From Papilionanthe hookeriana x Papilionanthe teres (lineage: Eukaryota; Streptophyta; Magnoliopsida; Asparagales; Orchidaceae): a DNA stretch of 64,000 nt. The stretch covers positions 68,814,121 to 68,878,120 of the forward strand of contig CM040421.1 of NCBI GenBank assembly GCA_022702705.1, in the 5' to 3' direction. The translations under genes and the position numbers were made by a program. Positions 33,621 to 47,307 of the stretch are shown piece after piece; position 1 is the first letter of the stretch, and the number at the start of each line of letters is the position of its first letter. A model generated the notes under the pieces. That model had not been told where the DNA came from and did not search any database. It saw only the letters and a program-made list of their open reading frames with translations.

Positions 33621-35001
33621 GACTTTATTTGTTTGTTTGTTTAATGTTAAGTTATTTAAAAAAAAAACTTTTATATGTTTGTAATATTCAGTACTTTAGG
33701 TTGTAAGACATTAGATGTTTGTTAGATTAATCTGCTTGGATTGTTATAGTAGTTTAGTTTTTGTTTTTTTTTTATGTGTGTTAGTTAATTGCATTTGTTT
33801 TTATATTAATTAGGATGTTAGTTTTCTTTAGTATGTTTTTATTTTCTATTATTCTGTATTGTTTTAAGTTTTAAAATTGTTAATCCGTTAGTTCAATTGT
33901 TTTTAATATGTTAGTGATTCATAGGTGTAATGTAGAGTTAATTTTAATTGTTGTGTTTAATACTTATCTCGATTTTATCCCTGCATTTTTCTTGTTATAT
34001 ATATATGGAGAATACTAACGAGTACGAGTTCAATGAAAAATGAAAAAGCTCGCAAAAATTTCAAAAAAAAAAAAAAGAAATACCTAAACTTCAAAGGTAT
34101 GATTTATTTACTCTCCCTTTTTCATTATTTAGAGTAGATATAAAAATTTAAGTTTGGGGGGGGGGAGTAAAATACAAATTTAGTTATTAACTTGTTTTCA
34201 ATTTCTATTTTCAAATTATTATAAAAATGATTTTTATAGCAAATTTTTCAATTTGATTTAATATGAATTATTTTTTTTAATTATTATAAAAGGTTAAATG
34301 AAATATTTCTAGTACTTTAATTAATTAAATAGAATAAACTATTTGGTTAAAGGGAATAAGAATATAGTAAACTATTTTTAGTAAGGAAAACTATATTCTA
34401 AAATTAAAATTCTTAAGTATTCAAGTGAAAAAGAAAAGATTGAAAATCAATGAAGTAAAAACTATGAAGTATATATAAGCTAAGAAATATTTCTAAGTTT
34501 CAAATTTAGGAAAATGAAAATGAAGTTCAAAATTATTAACAGGCTCTCCAGATACAATAATCCTCATTAAAAAAAAAAAAGAAAAAGAAAAAAAGAAAAA
34601 GAAAAAGAAAAATAAGGAGAAGCTTGAGGAGATGCCTTATAAAAAATTGGCTTCATTTGAATTAACCTAAAGGAAAAAAAATTAGATATTTCCAAACTTA
34701 TGTTTATGGATTAGAATTTTACCTAATAGTGTTTTCATGAATTTCTTATCATATGAATAGCTTAAGTAGTTATTCTTTTAAATATAGTCATTCCCGAAAT
34801 GAATAAGTAAGCTAGAAATCTTAAACTCGATAACTAAATAATTTATTTCTATAAGATTAATTAAATTACATGAATTATTTTTATTTAACTTTATTATGAT
34901 ATTAATTAATCTAATTCTTAGTTATTTAAATTGAAAAATCTTATTATAAAACTCATTATTTTTATGTAGTACTAAAAATTACTTGAGGACAAGTAATAAG
35001 T
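33621..35001 (+). other. P1 3' non-coding region
   Basis: About 1.4 kb without a gene. Landmarks: a second polypurine-like tract with a run of ten G at 34150-34167, an A/G-rich run at about 34568-34615, and ACTTGAGGACAAGT at 34981-34994 just before the true tract. The same order is found in P2, P3 and M1. Confidence 0.8.
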
Positions 35002-35016
35002 AAGTTTGGGGGATTT
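35002..35016 (+). promoter_or_regulatory. Polypurine tract before LTR2
   Basis: AAGTTTGGGGGATTT ends directly at the TG of LTR2 and is the expected plus-strand primer of unit P1. Confidence 0.88.
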
Positions 35017-36739
35017 TGATCGCTGAAAAATTTATTAAGAAATTCATACCTATTTTTGATGAAATTGCACTTTAAAGAAGGGTATTTTCTTTATTTTGTT
35101 GCATGAATGAATAATTTAGGTGATAAAAGCAAAAATCATAAAAAGGAGCGAATTTGGAGCAAAATCATGCAATTTAGGCCGAGTCGCCGACGGCGAGATC
35201 GAGCTCGCCGACGGCGAGGTTACAAGAAGAAAATTCGAAGAATTTATAACCGTCTCGCCGACAGCCGAGCCCGAGCTCGCCGACGAGCGATCTAGAGCGG
35301 TTTGAAGATCTTCTAGAAGCCTCGCCGACAGCCGAGGTAGTTCGTCGCCGACGGCGAGGTAGTTCAAATGGCACGAATACATTGAACCCGAACACTTTTT
35401 GAAGGGATGCTTACGCACCTCTTGGTCCTTTGCTCACCTCATATATAGAGGCCGAAAATCGATCTTTAAGAGGAGTTATATGTGTATTTTATATAGTTTT
35501 ATGTGTCAATTTGTGCAATCTTTTAGTCTTTTGTCTAGTTTTGTGTGTAGTTATATGTGTATTTTATATAGTTTTATGTGTCAATTTGTGTTCTAAGTGC
35601 GTTAAGTCCAGTTTTGTGTCTTTTTGTGTGTCTTTGAGAGTTATAAGTAAGTTTTTGGTGAGTTAGTGAGCTTTTTAGTGAGTCTTGCTGTACTGGAAGG
35701 AAGAGTCAAAAGAAACTGGGAGGAGTCTGCTTGGGGATAAATCGAGATAAGTATTTGTATTTATTGTTTTTAACTTTAAATGAAATCCATGCTTAGTTTA
35801 GTTCCCATGCATTCTGAGTAGTTTATTAATCTTTCTCCCCGTTTATGAAATTAAGTGACTTGATGAAATTAAAATAGAGATACTTTTATATATATATTAA
35901 TAAATTGTGATAATTTTTACTTAAAACTTAATTTACTTTCAAACCGGCCATTTGATTTGTTAAAATATGTCGATTATCAACTATAGTAAAAATTACATCC
36001 GATATTCGGGAATTCAAAAGCCTTGGAAGGAGGGTGCAAATAAATAGGAAATAATATCATCGGGCGTAGAATCGAGCATTTTAGTGTGACGGACTAAAAT
36101 ATTCAATTCGGTCCTATGGTTCGAGAGCCGAAGTGTAGATGTTAGCCCTCGAGCGAGAGGAACGTGGGAGCTCGAAGTGGCAGTCGGTATCCTCCCAGAC
36201 TTAGCCGCAGATTCGCAATCAAACATAGGATTAGTCAATATTCTTTACACTCGACCAAAGGGTAAAGAATAGTGAATGCTCCTATTTGTCACAATACCTT
36301 AAAATTATCTATTTAAATTCATCAATCACTTAAATTTCTAAACAAGGGGAAAGATACTTTTTCCGAATAGTTAAGACTTATTTAGCAATTAGTTTAATTT
36401 CCGCACTTTCAATACGTATTAATTTTCTACATAGTTAAGTTACCTAATTAAAATACTTAGTTTACTTTATTGCGCTCAAATTTAAAATTCCAAATTTTCG
36501 TATACTATTTTAAAAATTATTATTATTATTTTAAATTAGTTGTTATTTAATTTTCTCTTTCCCTGTGGGATCGATAACTCGGGACTCCACTAGAGCCCCG
36601 TATTACTTGATACGATACGTATACTTGCGTAGCATCCACAACATAAACAATTACAATTCTATACATATAAATAGCGGGGTCAAGTTTTTGGCGTCGTTGC
36701 AATTAAATTAAAAATATCATAATATAAAATTTTGGGTCA
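35017..36739 (+). repeat. LTR2 (type B)
   Basis: 1,723 bp shared by P1 and P2. Diagnostic type-B states: GCATGAATG at 35101, GAGCTCGCCGACGG, TTTTTGGTGAGTT, GAGCTTTTTAG, ATCGAGATAAG, one extra TA in the TATATA run, CTACATAGT and ATTTTGGGTCA. Palindromes lie at about 35180-35363, the TATA-like element near 35440, the fossil primer site at 36689-36700. No target duplication borders it. Confidence 0.95.
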
Positions 36740-36745
36740 AGTTTT

Positions 36746-36763
36746 TGGCGCCGTTGCCGGGGA
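36746..36763 (+). promoter_or_regulatory. P2 primer binding site (tRNA-Asp)
   Basis: TGGCGCCGTTGCCGGGGA, exact to expectation, 6 bp after LTR2. Confidence 0.92.
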
Positions 36764-36842
36764 GAGTAAGAAAAATTTACTAAAGTAACGGACTATTTTA
36801 AAATAATCATAATAAATAAATTAATATCTATTCTGAAATTGT

Positions 36843-38392
36843 ATGAGCAAATTTGGAAATGAAAATTTAATACCTTACGATTCTGAATTAGAGCGTACAA
36901 TTAAAAGAATTAGAAAACAAAAGAAACAAATTATAAATTTAACACAAATGGCGAATATTCTTGAAATTCAAAATATGAACCAACAAAGACCATTAAGAGA
37001 TTATGCCAACCCTACATCAGATGAAATTCATTTAACTATTCAAAACCCTGATGTAGCTGCTAATTCATTTGAACTTAAACCTGCAATTATCCAAATGGTA
37101 CAAAACAATCAATTTAGTGGTTCACCTACTGAAGATCCTAACTTACATCTTGCTAGTTTTCTAGAACTTTGTGCTACTTTTAAATATCAAGGAGTATCTG
37201 ACGATGCTATAAGACTTAGACTTTTTCCTTCTTCATTAAGGGATAAAGCTAAAATGTGGTTGAATTCGTTAGCACCTGGATCTATTAAAACTTGGGGAGA
37301 ATTATCACAAAAATTTCTATCCAAATATTTTCCACCATCTAAAACTGCTAAGTTTAGAAATGATATAACTTCTTTTTGTCGATTAGATGGAGAATCAATA
37401 TATGAAGCTTGGGAGAGATTTAAGGAACTTCTTAGGAAATGCCCACATCATGCGCTACCGTATTGGCTGATTATTCAAACCTTTTATAATGGATTAGTAG
37501 GATCTTTAAGATCAATCATCGATGCTTCCTGGAGGTTCATTAATGTCTAAACCATTTGATGAAGCTTATGCACTAATCGAAGAAATGGCAACAAATAATT
37601 TCCAATGGCCTGCTGATAGAGTAAATCCTAAAAAGATAGCCAGCATTCATGAAAACGATGAAAAATTTATGTTAGCTTCTCAAATTGCTGCTATATCTAA
37701 GAAATTAGATCATTTTGGAATGAACTACTCTCCTATTTTAGAAGAAAACTCATCCTGGACAAATCATAGAATCTCAAACTAATTATGAAACATTAAATGC
37801 TATTAATAATAGAACTAATAACCCTTATTCAAACTATTATAATCCCAGGTTGGAAAACTCATCCAAATTTTAATTGGAATAACACATCTAATCAACAATG
37901 GATGAATCAACCTAATCAAGCAAATCCAAACTATAAACCTAATTACCCACCAGGATTTAATAACAATAACCCTCAATTCAAGGATAAGAAATTATCCATG
38001 GATGAATTAATTTTGAATATGGGTCATCAGCTACAAAATCAAGGAAATCAACTACAAATTCAAGGAAATCAATTACAAATTCAAGGAGCATCTATTAAAA
38101 ATATCGAAACTCAACTTGGACATATTGCTACTGCGCTAAATAATAGAATACCTGGAAATTTTCCTAGTAATGTGGAAATAAATCCTAAAGATCAAGGAAA
38201 AGAACAAATTAAAGCAATAAAACTAAGGAGTGGAAAAGAATTAGAACCACAAATTCAAAAAGAACTTGAAAGCCAAAAAGAGGAAGTGGAAATTGAAAAG
38301 GAAACAATTCAACAAGATTCAAACTTGGAACATCCTTTAATACCTATGAAAATTTCTGTTGAAAAACATCCACCACCATTTCCTCAACGACT
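36843..38392 (+). pseudogene. gag: P2 gag (type B)
   Basis: The longest-open gag of the array: one frame from ATG 36843 to about 37500, covering MSKFGNENLIPYDSELERT and the whole capsid domain (LRLFPSSLRDKAKMWLNSL, WGELSQKFLSKYFPP). Breaks at about 37525 (GCTTCCTGG where P1 has GCTTCTTCTGG), 37755 (TCATCCTGG where P1 and P3 have TCATCTGG) and 37847 all fall at CTGG or CCAGG words. The Asn-rich distal part and the LQIQGNQ repeats (about 38030-38090) are intact. If those indels are consensus errors, this gag may be complete. Confidence 0.88.
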
Positions 38393-41300
38393 AGCTCAAC
38401 ATAAAAAAGATAAACAATTTGCTAAATTCCTTGAAATATTAAAGAAATTAACAATTAATATACCTTTTGTTGAAGCTTTAGATCAGATGCCAAATTATGT
38501 AAAATTTATGAATGATATTCTAAATAAGAAAAGAAAATTCACTGATAATGAAACAGTCGCACTTAGTGAAAAGTGTAGTGCTATTATTCAGAAGAAGCTT
38601 CCTGAAAAATTGAAAGATCCTGGTAGTTTCACTATACCCCGCGCTATAGGAGAAAAATTTTATGGAAAAGCTTTGTGTGACTTAGGAGCAAGCATCAATC
38701 TAATGCCTCTATCAATTTTTAAGAGATTAGGATTAGGAAAAATTACACCTACTTCAGTAACCCTTCAATTAGACGATCGTTCGTTTACCTATCCTAAGGG
38801 AGTTATTGAAGATGTGTTAGTAAAGGTGGATAAATTTATCTTCCCAAGTAGATTTTATTGTTTTAGATATGGAGGAAGATAAAGAAATTCCTATCATTTT
38901 AGGAAGACTATTTTTAGCTACCTGGAAAAGCTATGATTGATGTTCGTAAAGGAGAATTAACTATGAGAGTAAATGACCAAAAAGTTACATTTAATATTGC
39001 AAAATCAATGAAATATCCTGCGCTAGAAAAAGATGATGAATGTTTTCGGATGGAAATACTTGAATATTTACAACAAGAACATTTTAAGGAATATTACGAG
39101 GATAAATTAGAAAAAGAAAACATTGAATTAATTGAAGATAATCATGAAGAACTAGATTTTATTCAGGAAAGATTTGAATTTTTGGATAATACCGAAAATA
39201 CCGACAAGAATATAGTTCCATCAATTATTAAACCTCCCGAACTCGAGCTAAAAATATTACCTGATCATTTGAAATATGCTTATTTAGGTAATTCTTCAAC
39301 TTTACCAGTTATTATTTCATCTGCAATAAACGAATCTCAAGAACAAAAACTTTTAGAAACTTTAAAAAAATATAAAAAAACTTTTGGTTGGACTTTAGCA
39401 GATATTAAAGGAATTAGTTCTTCAATCTGTATGCATAGAATTATTTTAGATGATGAACATAAACCTAAATCAGATCCCCAAAGGAGATTAAACCCGATAA
39501 TGAAAGAAGTAGTTAAGAAAGAAATTTTAAAATGGTTAGATAATGGTATTATATATATCATATTTCGACGAGTGCTTAGGTAAGCCCAATTCACCGTGTT
39601 CCTAAGAAGGGAGGAGTGACCGTCACTCGCCAATGAAAATAACGATCTTATTCCTATAAGACAAGTTACCGGTTGGCGTATATGTATTGATTATAGGAAA
39701 TTAAATACCACCACCAGGAAAGATCACTTCCCTTTACCATTTCTAGACCGGATGTTAGATAGATTAATCGGACATAAGTATTTTTGTTTTCTAGATGGAT
39801 ACACCGGTTATCATCAAATACAAATTGCTCCCGAGGATCAAGAGAAAACTACATTTACTAGTCCTTATGGAACTTTCGCTTTTCGAAGAATGCCTTTTGG
39901 ATTATGTAATGCACCAAAGAACATTCCGGAGATGTATGATGTCTATATTTAGTAAGTTAATTGACAATGGAATAGAAGTATTTATGGATGATTTCTCCGT
40001 ATTTGGAACATCATTTGACACGTGCTTAACTCATCTTGAAAAAGTATTAGAAGTATGTGAGAAAACAAATTTAGTTCTAAATTGGGAGAAATGTCAATTT
40101 ATGGTTGCGGGCGGCATTGTATTAGGGCATAAAATTTCGGAAAAGGCATGGAAGTGGACCCTGCAAAAATTCAAGTTATAGCTAAATTACCACCTCCAAC
40201 TACGGTAAAAGGGGTAAGAAGTTTCCTTGGACATGCTGGATTCTACAGACGCTATATAAAAGATTTTTCAAAAATTACTAAACCTCTATGCCAACTTCTC
40301 GAAAAGGACAAGAAATTTGAATTTACAATCGAATGCCTGAATGCTTTTGAACTCTTAAAAGAAAAATTAATTACAAGACCTATAATAGTTTCACCTAACC
40401 GGGAGAAACCATTTGAGCTTATGTGTGATGCTAGTGATTATGTCGTAGGAGCATTTCTTGGACAAAGATATGAAAAGATTTTTAAAGTTATATACTATGC
40501 TAGTAAAACTCTAAATGATGCTCGAAATAAATTATACAAGCTATGTAAAGAGAACTATTAGCGGTAGTATATGGTTTTAATAAATTTAGACCTTATCCGA
40601 TTGGAACAAAATGTATCGTGCATACTGATCATTCTGCTATCAAATATTTAATGCAAAAGAAAGATTCCAAACAAAGATTAATTAGATGGATGCTATTAAT
40701 GCAAGAATTCGATTTTGAGATCGTTAATAAGAAAGGAACTGATAATCAAATTGCGGATCATTTATCAAGATTAGAAAATCATGAATTATCTGATATTGAA
40801 AATGAAATTATAGTACGCTTTCTTGATGAACAACTATATAATATCAATGAGTGGAAAATACCATGGTATGCCGATATAGTAAACTATATAGTTAGTAATA
40901 TTTTACCACCTATGCTAACTTTGCAACAACGTAAAAAATTCATCCATGATACGAAAACTTATTTTTGGGATGAACCATATTTATATAAGCAATGTAATGA
41001 TTTAATTATTAGAAGATGTGTACCTTATGAAGAAACTGAACCAATTATTCAAAAATGTCATGATTCTAATTTTGGAGGACATTTTGGGACTGATAAAACT
41101 GCTTATAAGATTCTACAATCTGGATTTTACTGGCATACTCTATTTAGAGATGTATATAGATATATTAAAACTTGCGATAAATGCCAAAGAGTAGGAAATA
41201 TATCTAGAAGAAACGAAATGCCTCTAAACTTTATATTAGAAGTTGAAATTTTTGATGTTTGGGGATTAGATTTTATGGGACCTTTTATTCCTTCGTTTGG

Positions 41301-42153
41301 AAACTCATATATATTAGTAGCTGTTGATTATGTTTCCAAATGGATTGAGGCACAAGCTTTACCTAGGTGTGATGCTAAGAGTGTTTCAAAATTTCTGATG
41401 AAAAATATTTTTACTAGATTTGGAATGTCGAGAGTGATTATCACTGACGGAGGAACTCATTTTAGAAATAAATACATTCACAAACTAGTAGAAAAATACA
41501 ATATTACTCATAAGATATCCACTGCTTATCATCCACGGACTCAGCGGATTAGTCGAAGTATCTAATCGTGAGATTAAACGTATTTTAGAAAAATCGTAAA
41601 CCCAAATAGGTTAGATTGGTCCATTAGATTAGACAACCGCATTATGGGCTTATAGGATCTGCTTATAAAACTCCGATTGGAATGACTCCTTACGAGCTTA
41701 TATATGGAAAAACATGTCACTTACCAAATTGAATTAGAAAATAAAGCATATCGGGCGATTAAAGAATTTAATTATAATATGAAGGAAGCCGGTGAGAAAA
41801 GATTGTTGCAATTAAATGAATTGGAAGAATTAAGAAATGAATCGTATGATAATGATCGGATTTATAAAGAAAAGATGAAATTATGGCATGATCGGAAGAT
41901 TAATCGGAGAAATTTTGAACCAGGACAGGAAGTTTTGCTATATAATACTAGATTGAAATTATTTCCTGGAAAATTGAAGTCTCGATGGTTAGGACCTTTC
42001 ACCATAACTCAAATATTTTCATACGGAACTATAGAAATCGAAGATCAAAAAACTGGACATAAATTTAAAGTTAATGGACATAGATTAAAACCATATTTCG
42101 AAGGTATAAGACCTAACTATAAAGAGGTTTTAATGCTTAGTCGACCTGATTAA
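38393..42153 (+). pseudogene. pol: P2 protease, RT, RNase H and integrase
   Basis: Ends at TAA 42151. Protease active site CDLGASINLM has its Asp codon at 38679-38681. RT is at about 39440-40180 with FMDD at 39981-39992; RNase H at about 40420-40690; integrase at about 41000-42120 with an open stretch 40618-41565 that includes FGGHFGTD, CDKCQRVG, WGLDFMGPF and ITDGGTHF, followed by 41704-42153 with KLWHDRKINRRNFEPGQ and RWLGPFTITQ. Breaks lie near 38840, 38920, 39560, 39630, 39905, 40140, 40525, 40610, 41545, 41600 and 41725. It is the best-preserved pol of the three units. Confidence 0.9.
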
Positions 42154-42672
42154 TAATTGAAATTAGGTCGGGCCGACGACGTTAAACCAAGCGCTTTATG
42201 GGAGGCAACCCATATTAGTTATCTATTTTTATTGTATCTTAATAGTTAGTTTATATTATTGAAACTTTACTACTCAATTATTATTAAGAATCATCACATA
42301 TTCGAACCATTATGATGAGAAAAGAAATTATTCGATTTAGAGCGAAATTGGACATTATTTTGAAATCTCGCCGACGGCGAGGTCGATACTCGCCGACTAG
42401 CCGAGGTTCGCGCTTAATTTAATTTAGTTTATTTATAAGCTCGCCGACGACGAGAAACGAGCCCGCCGACAGCGAGATCCTGAAAGGCGGTTTTTATAAC
42501 TAAGTCGCCGACGGCGAGAAACCTCCCGCCGACAGCGAGGAAGTTATAAAAATGAGTTATATATACTTTAAATGCTGATCTGGACAGTTTCAACACCAAT
42601 TCATTTGTGAAAACCCATTCTTAAACCATTCTAAGTCTGCCTTCTTCACTAGAATTCATTCCATTCACCATA
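42154..42672 (+). repeat. P2 pol/ORF-A spacer: conserved box and palindromes
   Basis: The post-pol box is at 42178-42212. Palindromes of the CTCGCCGACGGCGAG family are at about 42365-42542. No gene. Confidence 0.8.
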
Positions 42673-43828
42673 ATGGCCTCCAAATTCTTAGATTCCTCTA
42701 AATCTGGAGTGTTTAACCGGAGGAAATTTGTGAGTGCGGAAGCGCAGCGGATCTTCAACAAGGTTTTGGTAAAGAAAAGAGTTATCAAGGAACGGGGATT
42801 TGTTAATCGAGGATTAGAGAATTCCACTACTAAGATAGAAGAAACGATCGCACAACGGCACTGGGAGGTATTTTGTTACACAACGTCTGCTGTTGTTATT
42901 CCAGTTGTGAAAGAGTTCTACTCTAACTTACATGCGATCAACAATGGGAATATCTACGTCCGAGGAAGATGGGTGACGTTTACTCCATCAAGAGTAAATG
43001 AATTATTCTCTATAGAAAACACCTCGGTATGTCACTATTCAAATTTTGTGCCTTCTCGATATAATATGAATGAGATATTTCAATATCTGACTGATGAAAC
43101 GGAAGATTGGGAAATGCGTGAAGACGGGTATGTTAGTTTCTCTACATTACTTTTGAATCCTGTCTCAAAGCATTGGCACTTTTTCATCTCATCTAAATTG
43201 TTACCTACTATGAGGGTAAACAAAGTTTCAAAGGAATGCGCTATATTGAATTATTGTATTCAAATTGGATTGTCTATTGATGTTGGATCAATAATTGTTA
43301 AGTTTGCATTGAGTTTAATTGTGCATGGGTCAGTTCACGGACTAGGACACCCATCTACTTATTTTTGCATTATGCGATCGATACCGGGTTTCTTATGAAG
43401 CTTGGGAAAAGGTTCCGTTACCTTGGAAGCCGCTTGATCCTACGGATATGTTCCCTACTTTAGACAATAATGAAGACATTACATTTATCTCGATAGAGCT
43501 TCACGAATAATCCTATAGCAAGGCCTATTTCGGATAAAACGGAGTTACTTATGAAGAAAATTAATGGAATGGAGAAAGAACTACGAATGTGAGAGATTTA
43601 ATCGACAATATATCCGATTTATTTGATCACATTGATCTGGAGGATGAAGGAACACTTCGATCATTCCGGACACTTGGAAGCTAGCTTTCTTCATTTGTCG
43701 AGACAGAAGGGTTGGATCATCTGAAGAATCCGTCGGAATTTCCCTTCAGGCCTTTCTATAACTTATTTGTACATCATCGTCATATAGGAAATATCAGAGA
43801 AGATGAAGATTCTGAAATTGAAGAGTAG
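42673..43828 (+). pseudogene. P2 ORF-A, env-position protein (type B)
   Basis: Starts at ATG 42673 and is open for 241 codons, through KKRVIKERGFVNRGLE, RGRWVTFTPSRVN, LNPVSKHWHFFISSKLLPT and GLGHPST, to a break near 43362 (ACTTATTTTTGC where the other copies have ACTATTTTTGC). The homologous tail continues to TAG 43826 with further breaks at 43480-43720, mostly at CTG or CAG words. It is the longest-open ORF-A of the array. Function unknown. Confidence 0.82.
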
Positions 43829-44727
43829 TAGTAAAGATTTTCATAGTATGTTTGTATTTATGTTATTTAATTTGATTTAGATTTTATTATGTGTGGAGTG
43901 ATGACTCGAATATCTCAAACTTAGTTGAGATATGCGTCATAGTTTTGTATCGGCATTTAGTGTGTCGTGGATTGGTTTGCGATGCTCGATTGGTAGTAAG
44001 GATTGAAGTTTGAAGTTTGATTATAGAGTTTTAAATTATGTTAGTTTGTATGTCTCATGGATTTCAATATTAAAGTTAATTTGTTGTGTTGTGTGAATTT
44101 GTTTGTGTATAAGTATTTAATCTTCATATTAAATTAATAAATGATATGATCAGAAATATAATATAAGGCAAATCGAGGTTGAAAATGATTGACGAAATTC
44201 AAAAATTGAAATTTTTAGGACCTCGCCGACGGCGAGAAAATCCCGCCGACAATCGAGATCGATCTCGCCGACGGCGAAGAATTTCTCGCCGACGGCGGAT
44301 TTTTCCCGAAACTTTTGCCTTATGGAATTAATTAGCTCGCCGACGGCGAGAAAAATCTCGCTGACAGCGAGAACGCAAAAAGACCTATATTTGACCGGTC
44401 AACCGACACTATTCATCATCCCCTTCCTAAAATTTTCGAAAAAACCGACCTAGGGCTTGAGTGATTTTGGATTTGAAGCGATTTCAACACTTTTTGACAC
44501 CGGATTTCATCTCCCCTTGGTAAGAGCTTCACTCCTATGCAAAAATTTTTTATTTTCACCATTGATTTCTTCTACATTGGGATATTTTGAAAAATTTTGA
44601 AATGTGAAGAAAATACTTGGAAGAATTTCATAGAAATCGATTTAAATGGATTTTAGTTGTTGTGGGATGCCTTATTAGTAATATTTTGGAGTTTAGTTAA
44701 AATTTTGTAAATTTCACAGATCGAAAA
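43829..44727 (+). repeat. P2 ORF-A/ORF-B spacer with palindromes
   Basis: About 0.9 kb, no gene. Palindromes of the CTCGCCGACGGCGAG family at about 44219-44372. Confidence 0.75.
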
Positions 44728-45915
44728 ATGCCTCCACGACAAAAACGTCGAGTAGAGTTCGACGAAAACCGATTCATCAATGCATGAGCACAGGCAAAAT
44801 ATTTTGAAAATATACAAGGAAGAAAGTGCATTGCGGATCGAGTATTCAAGAATCCAGGAGGAGAAGTAGAGCGAGTTATAAAGGAGCGAGGATGAGAAAA
44901 CTTCTGTTTCGTTGCCAACGAAGCAGTTGTAGAAGTTGTAAAGGAATTTTATACAAACTTAACACGAGCGAGAAGATGCACTTAGCGTTAAAGTTAGAGG
45001 ATTTTTCGTAGATTTCGATCGCTGCTAGAATAAACGCATATTATGAAGTTCAAGACACCCTGGAGCGAATATGAAACTTTTGGAACTATGGAAGGACCAT
45101 TAGAAGAGGTGATTGACTTTCTCACCGATGGGAAAGGAGTCCGGAAGATAAAGCGGCGAGAACGGGTAAACTTCCGTCTTTCTATGCTAAATGCAACATC
45201 AAAAGCTCGGCATTATTTTATTTGCTCTACTTTGTTACCTACCTACCATCATAGTGAGGTAACAAGAGATAAAGCAGCTTCGAATTTCGTATTCGAACCG
45301 AAGAGTATTAATGTGGGAAGTGTTATATATAAAAACATATTAGCCACTGCTAGAAATGAAAGTGGAGGAGGATTAGGACATCCCGGTCTTATCTATGCAC
45401 TTTGCCAATTATCCTGGGTAGAGGCAAGAGATGATGAGGAATGGATAGAGTCTATGAAACCCCTAACTCAGGCTAATATAAAGAAATATGAATCCCACGA
45501 AAGTTGGAGATCAGGAGTGAGAAGTTATTTCACTCAGTCCAGTAGAGATATACCCTCTACTAGCTATGAACCTCCTGAGTCTACCACCCCTACCCTTCAA
45601 GATCTGATGAATGAATTAACCCTGAGTAGAAAGAGTTTTGAGTTATTTGGAGAAAATATGGAAAGAAGATTTGAGCATATAGATCAAAGGATTGGAGGCT
45701 TGGAGAGAAGACACGATTATGATAGTGAATATCTCCAGCGACATTCGAAATACGAGATTGCATACTATGAAGCTGAGCGTCGCTATAGGAGTGGTGATTT
45801 AGATGTTGTCTTTCTTGAGTGCCCCCGATATTCACAGTACCAGCCTGCTCAGTCTTCTCAGCCTACAGATCAGGGAGGAGATGATATAGCCTGGGACTTT
45901 AATGTTGAAGATTAG
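44728..45915 (+). pseudogene. P2 ORF-B, env-position protein (type B, two TGA)
   Basis: Starts at ATG 44728 and ends at TAG 45913. It shares with P1 the TGA about 57 bp after the start and a second TGA near 44892. From 45043 to the end it is open for 290 codons: EEVIDFLTDGKGV, NFRLSMLNATSK, YFICSTLLPTYHHSE, INVGSVIYKNILATA, GGGLGHPGLIYALC, then the Ser/Pro-rich linker and the helical RRFEHIDQRIGGLERR region. Breaks near 44965 and 45018 lie at CAG/CTG-like words. Function unknown. Confidence 0.82.
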
Positions 45916-47292
45916 GACTTTATTTGTTTGTTTGTTTAATGTTAAGTTATTTAAAAAAAAAACTTTTATATGTTTGTAATATTCGGTACTTTAGGTTGTA
46001 AGACATTAGATGTTTGTTAGATTAATCGCTTGGATTGTTATAGTAGTTTAGTTTTTGTTTTTTTTTTTGTGTGTTAGTTAATTGCATTTGTTTTTATATT
46101 AATTAGGATGTTAGTTTTCTTTAGTATGTTTTTATTTTCTATTATTCTGTATTGTTTTAAGTTTTAAAATTGTTAATCTGTTAGTTCAATTGTTTTTAAT
46201 ATGTTAGTGATTCATAGGTGTAATGTAGAGTTAATTTTAATTGTTGTGTTTAATACTTATCTCGGATTTTATCCCTGCATTTTTCTTGTTATATATATAT
46301 GGAGAATACTAACAGTACAGGTTCAATGAAAAATGAAAAAGCCTGCAAAAATTTCAAAAAAAAAAAAAAAAAGAAAACCTAAACTTCAAAGGTATGATTT
46401 ATTTACTCTCCCTTTTTCATTATTTAGAGTAGATATAAAAATTTAAGTTTGGGGGGGGAGTAAAATACAAATTTAGTTATTAACTTGTTTTCAATTTCTA
46501 TTTTCAAATTATTATAAAAATGATTTTTATAGCAAATTTTTCAATTTGATTTAATATGAATTATTTTTTTAATTATTATAAAAGGTTAAATGAAATATTT
46601 CTAGTACTTTAATTAATTAAATAGAATAAACTATTTGGTTAAAGGGAATAAGAATATAGTAAACTATTTTTAGTAAGGAAAACTATATTCTAAAATTAAA
46701 ATTCTTAAGTATTCAAGTGAAAAAGAAAAGATTGAAAATCAATGAAGTAAAAACTATGAAGTATATATAAGCTAAGAAATATTTCTAAGTTTCAAATTTA
46801 GGAAAATGAAAATGAAGTTCAAAATTATTAACAGGCTCTCCAGATACAGTAATCCTCATTAAAAAAAAAAAAGAAAAAGAAAAAAGAAAAAGAAAAAGAA
46901 AAATAAGGAGAAGCTTGAGGAGATGCCTTATAAAAAATTGGCTTCATTTGAATTAACCTAAAGGAAAAAAAACTTAGATATTTCCAAACTTGTGTTTATC
47001 GATTAGAATTTTACCTAATAGTGTTTTCATGAATTTCTTATCATATGAATAGCTTAAGTAGTTATTCTTTTAAATATAGTCATTCCTGAAATGAATAGTA
47101 AGCTAGAAATCTTAAACCTGATAACTAAATAATTTATTTCTATAAGATTAATTAAATTACATGAATTATTTTTATTTAACTTTATTATGATATTAATTAA
47201 TCTAATTCATAGTTATTTAAATTGAAAAATCTTATTATAAAACTCATTATTTTTATGTAGTACTAAAAATTACTTGAGGACAAGTAATAAGT
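45916..47292 (+). other. P2 3' non-coding region
   Basis: No gene. Second polypurine-like tract with eight G at 46445-46460 and an A/G-rich run at about 46860-46905. Confidence 0.8.
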
Positions 47293-47307
47293 AAGTTTGG
47301 GGGATTT
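47293..47307 (+). promoter_or_regulatory. Polypurine tract before LTR3
   Basis: AAGTTTGGGGGATTT abutting the TG of LTR3. Confidence 0.88.

Noticed and set aside
22942..36238. Minus-strand ORFs inside LTRs and pol (for example 23731-23934, 36014-36238, 39337-39633)
   Set aside because: They are shadows of LTR or pol sequence with no independent features and recur only because the units are repeated.
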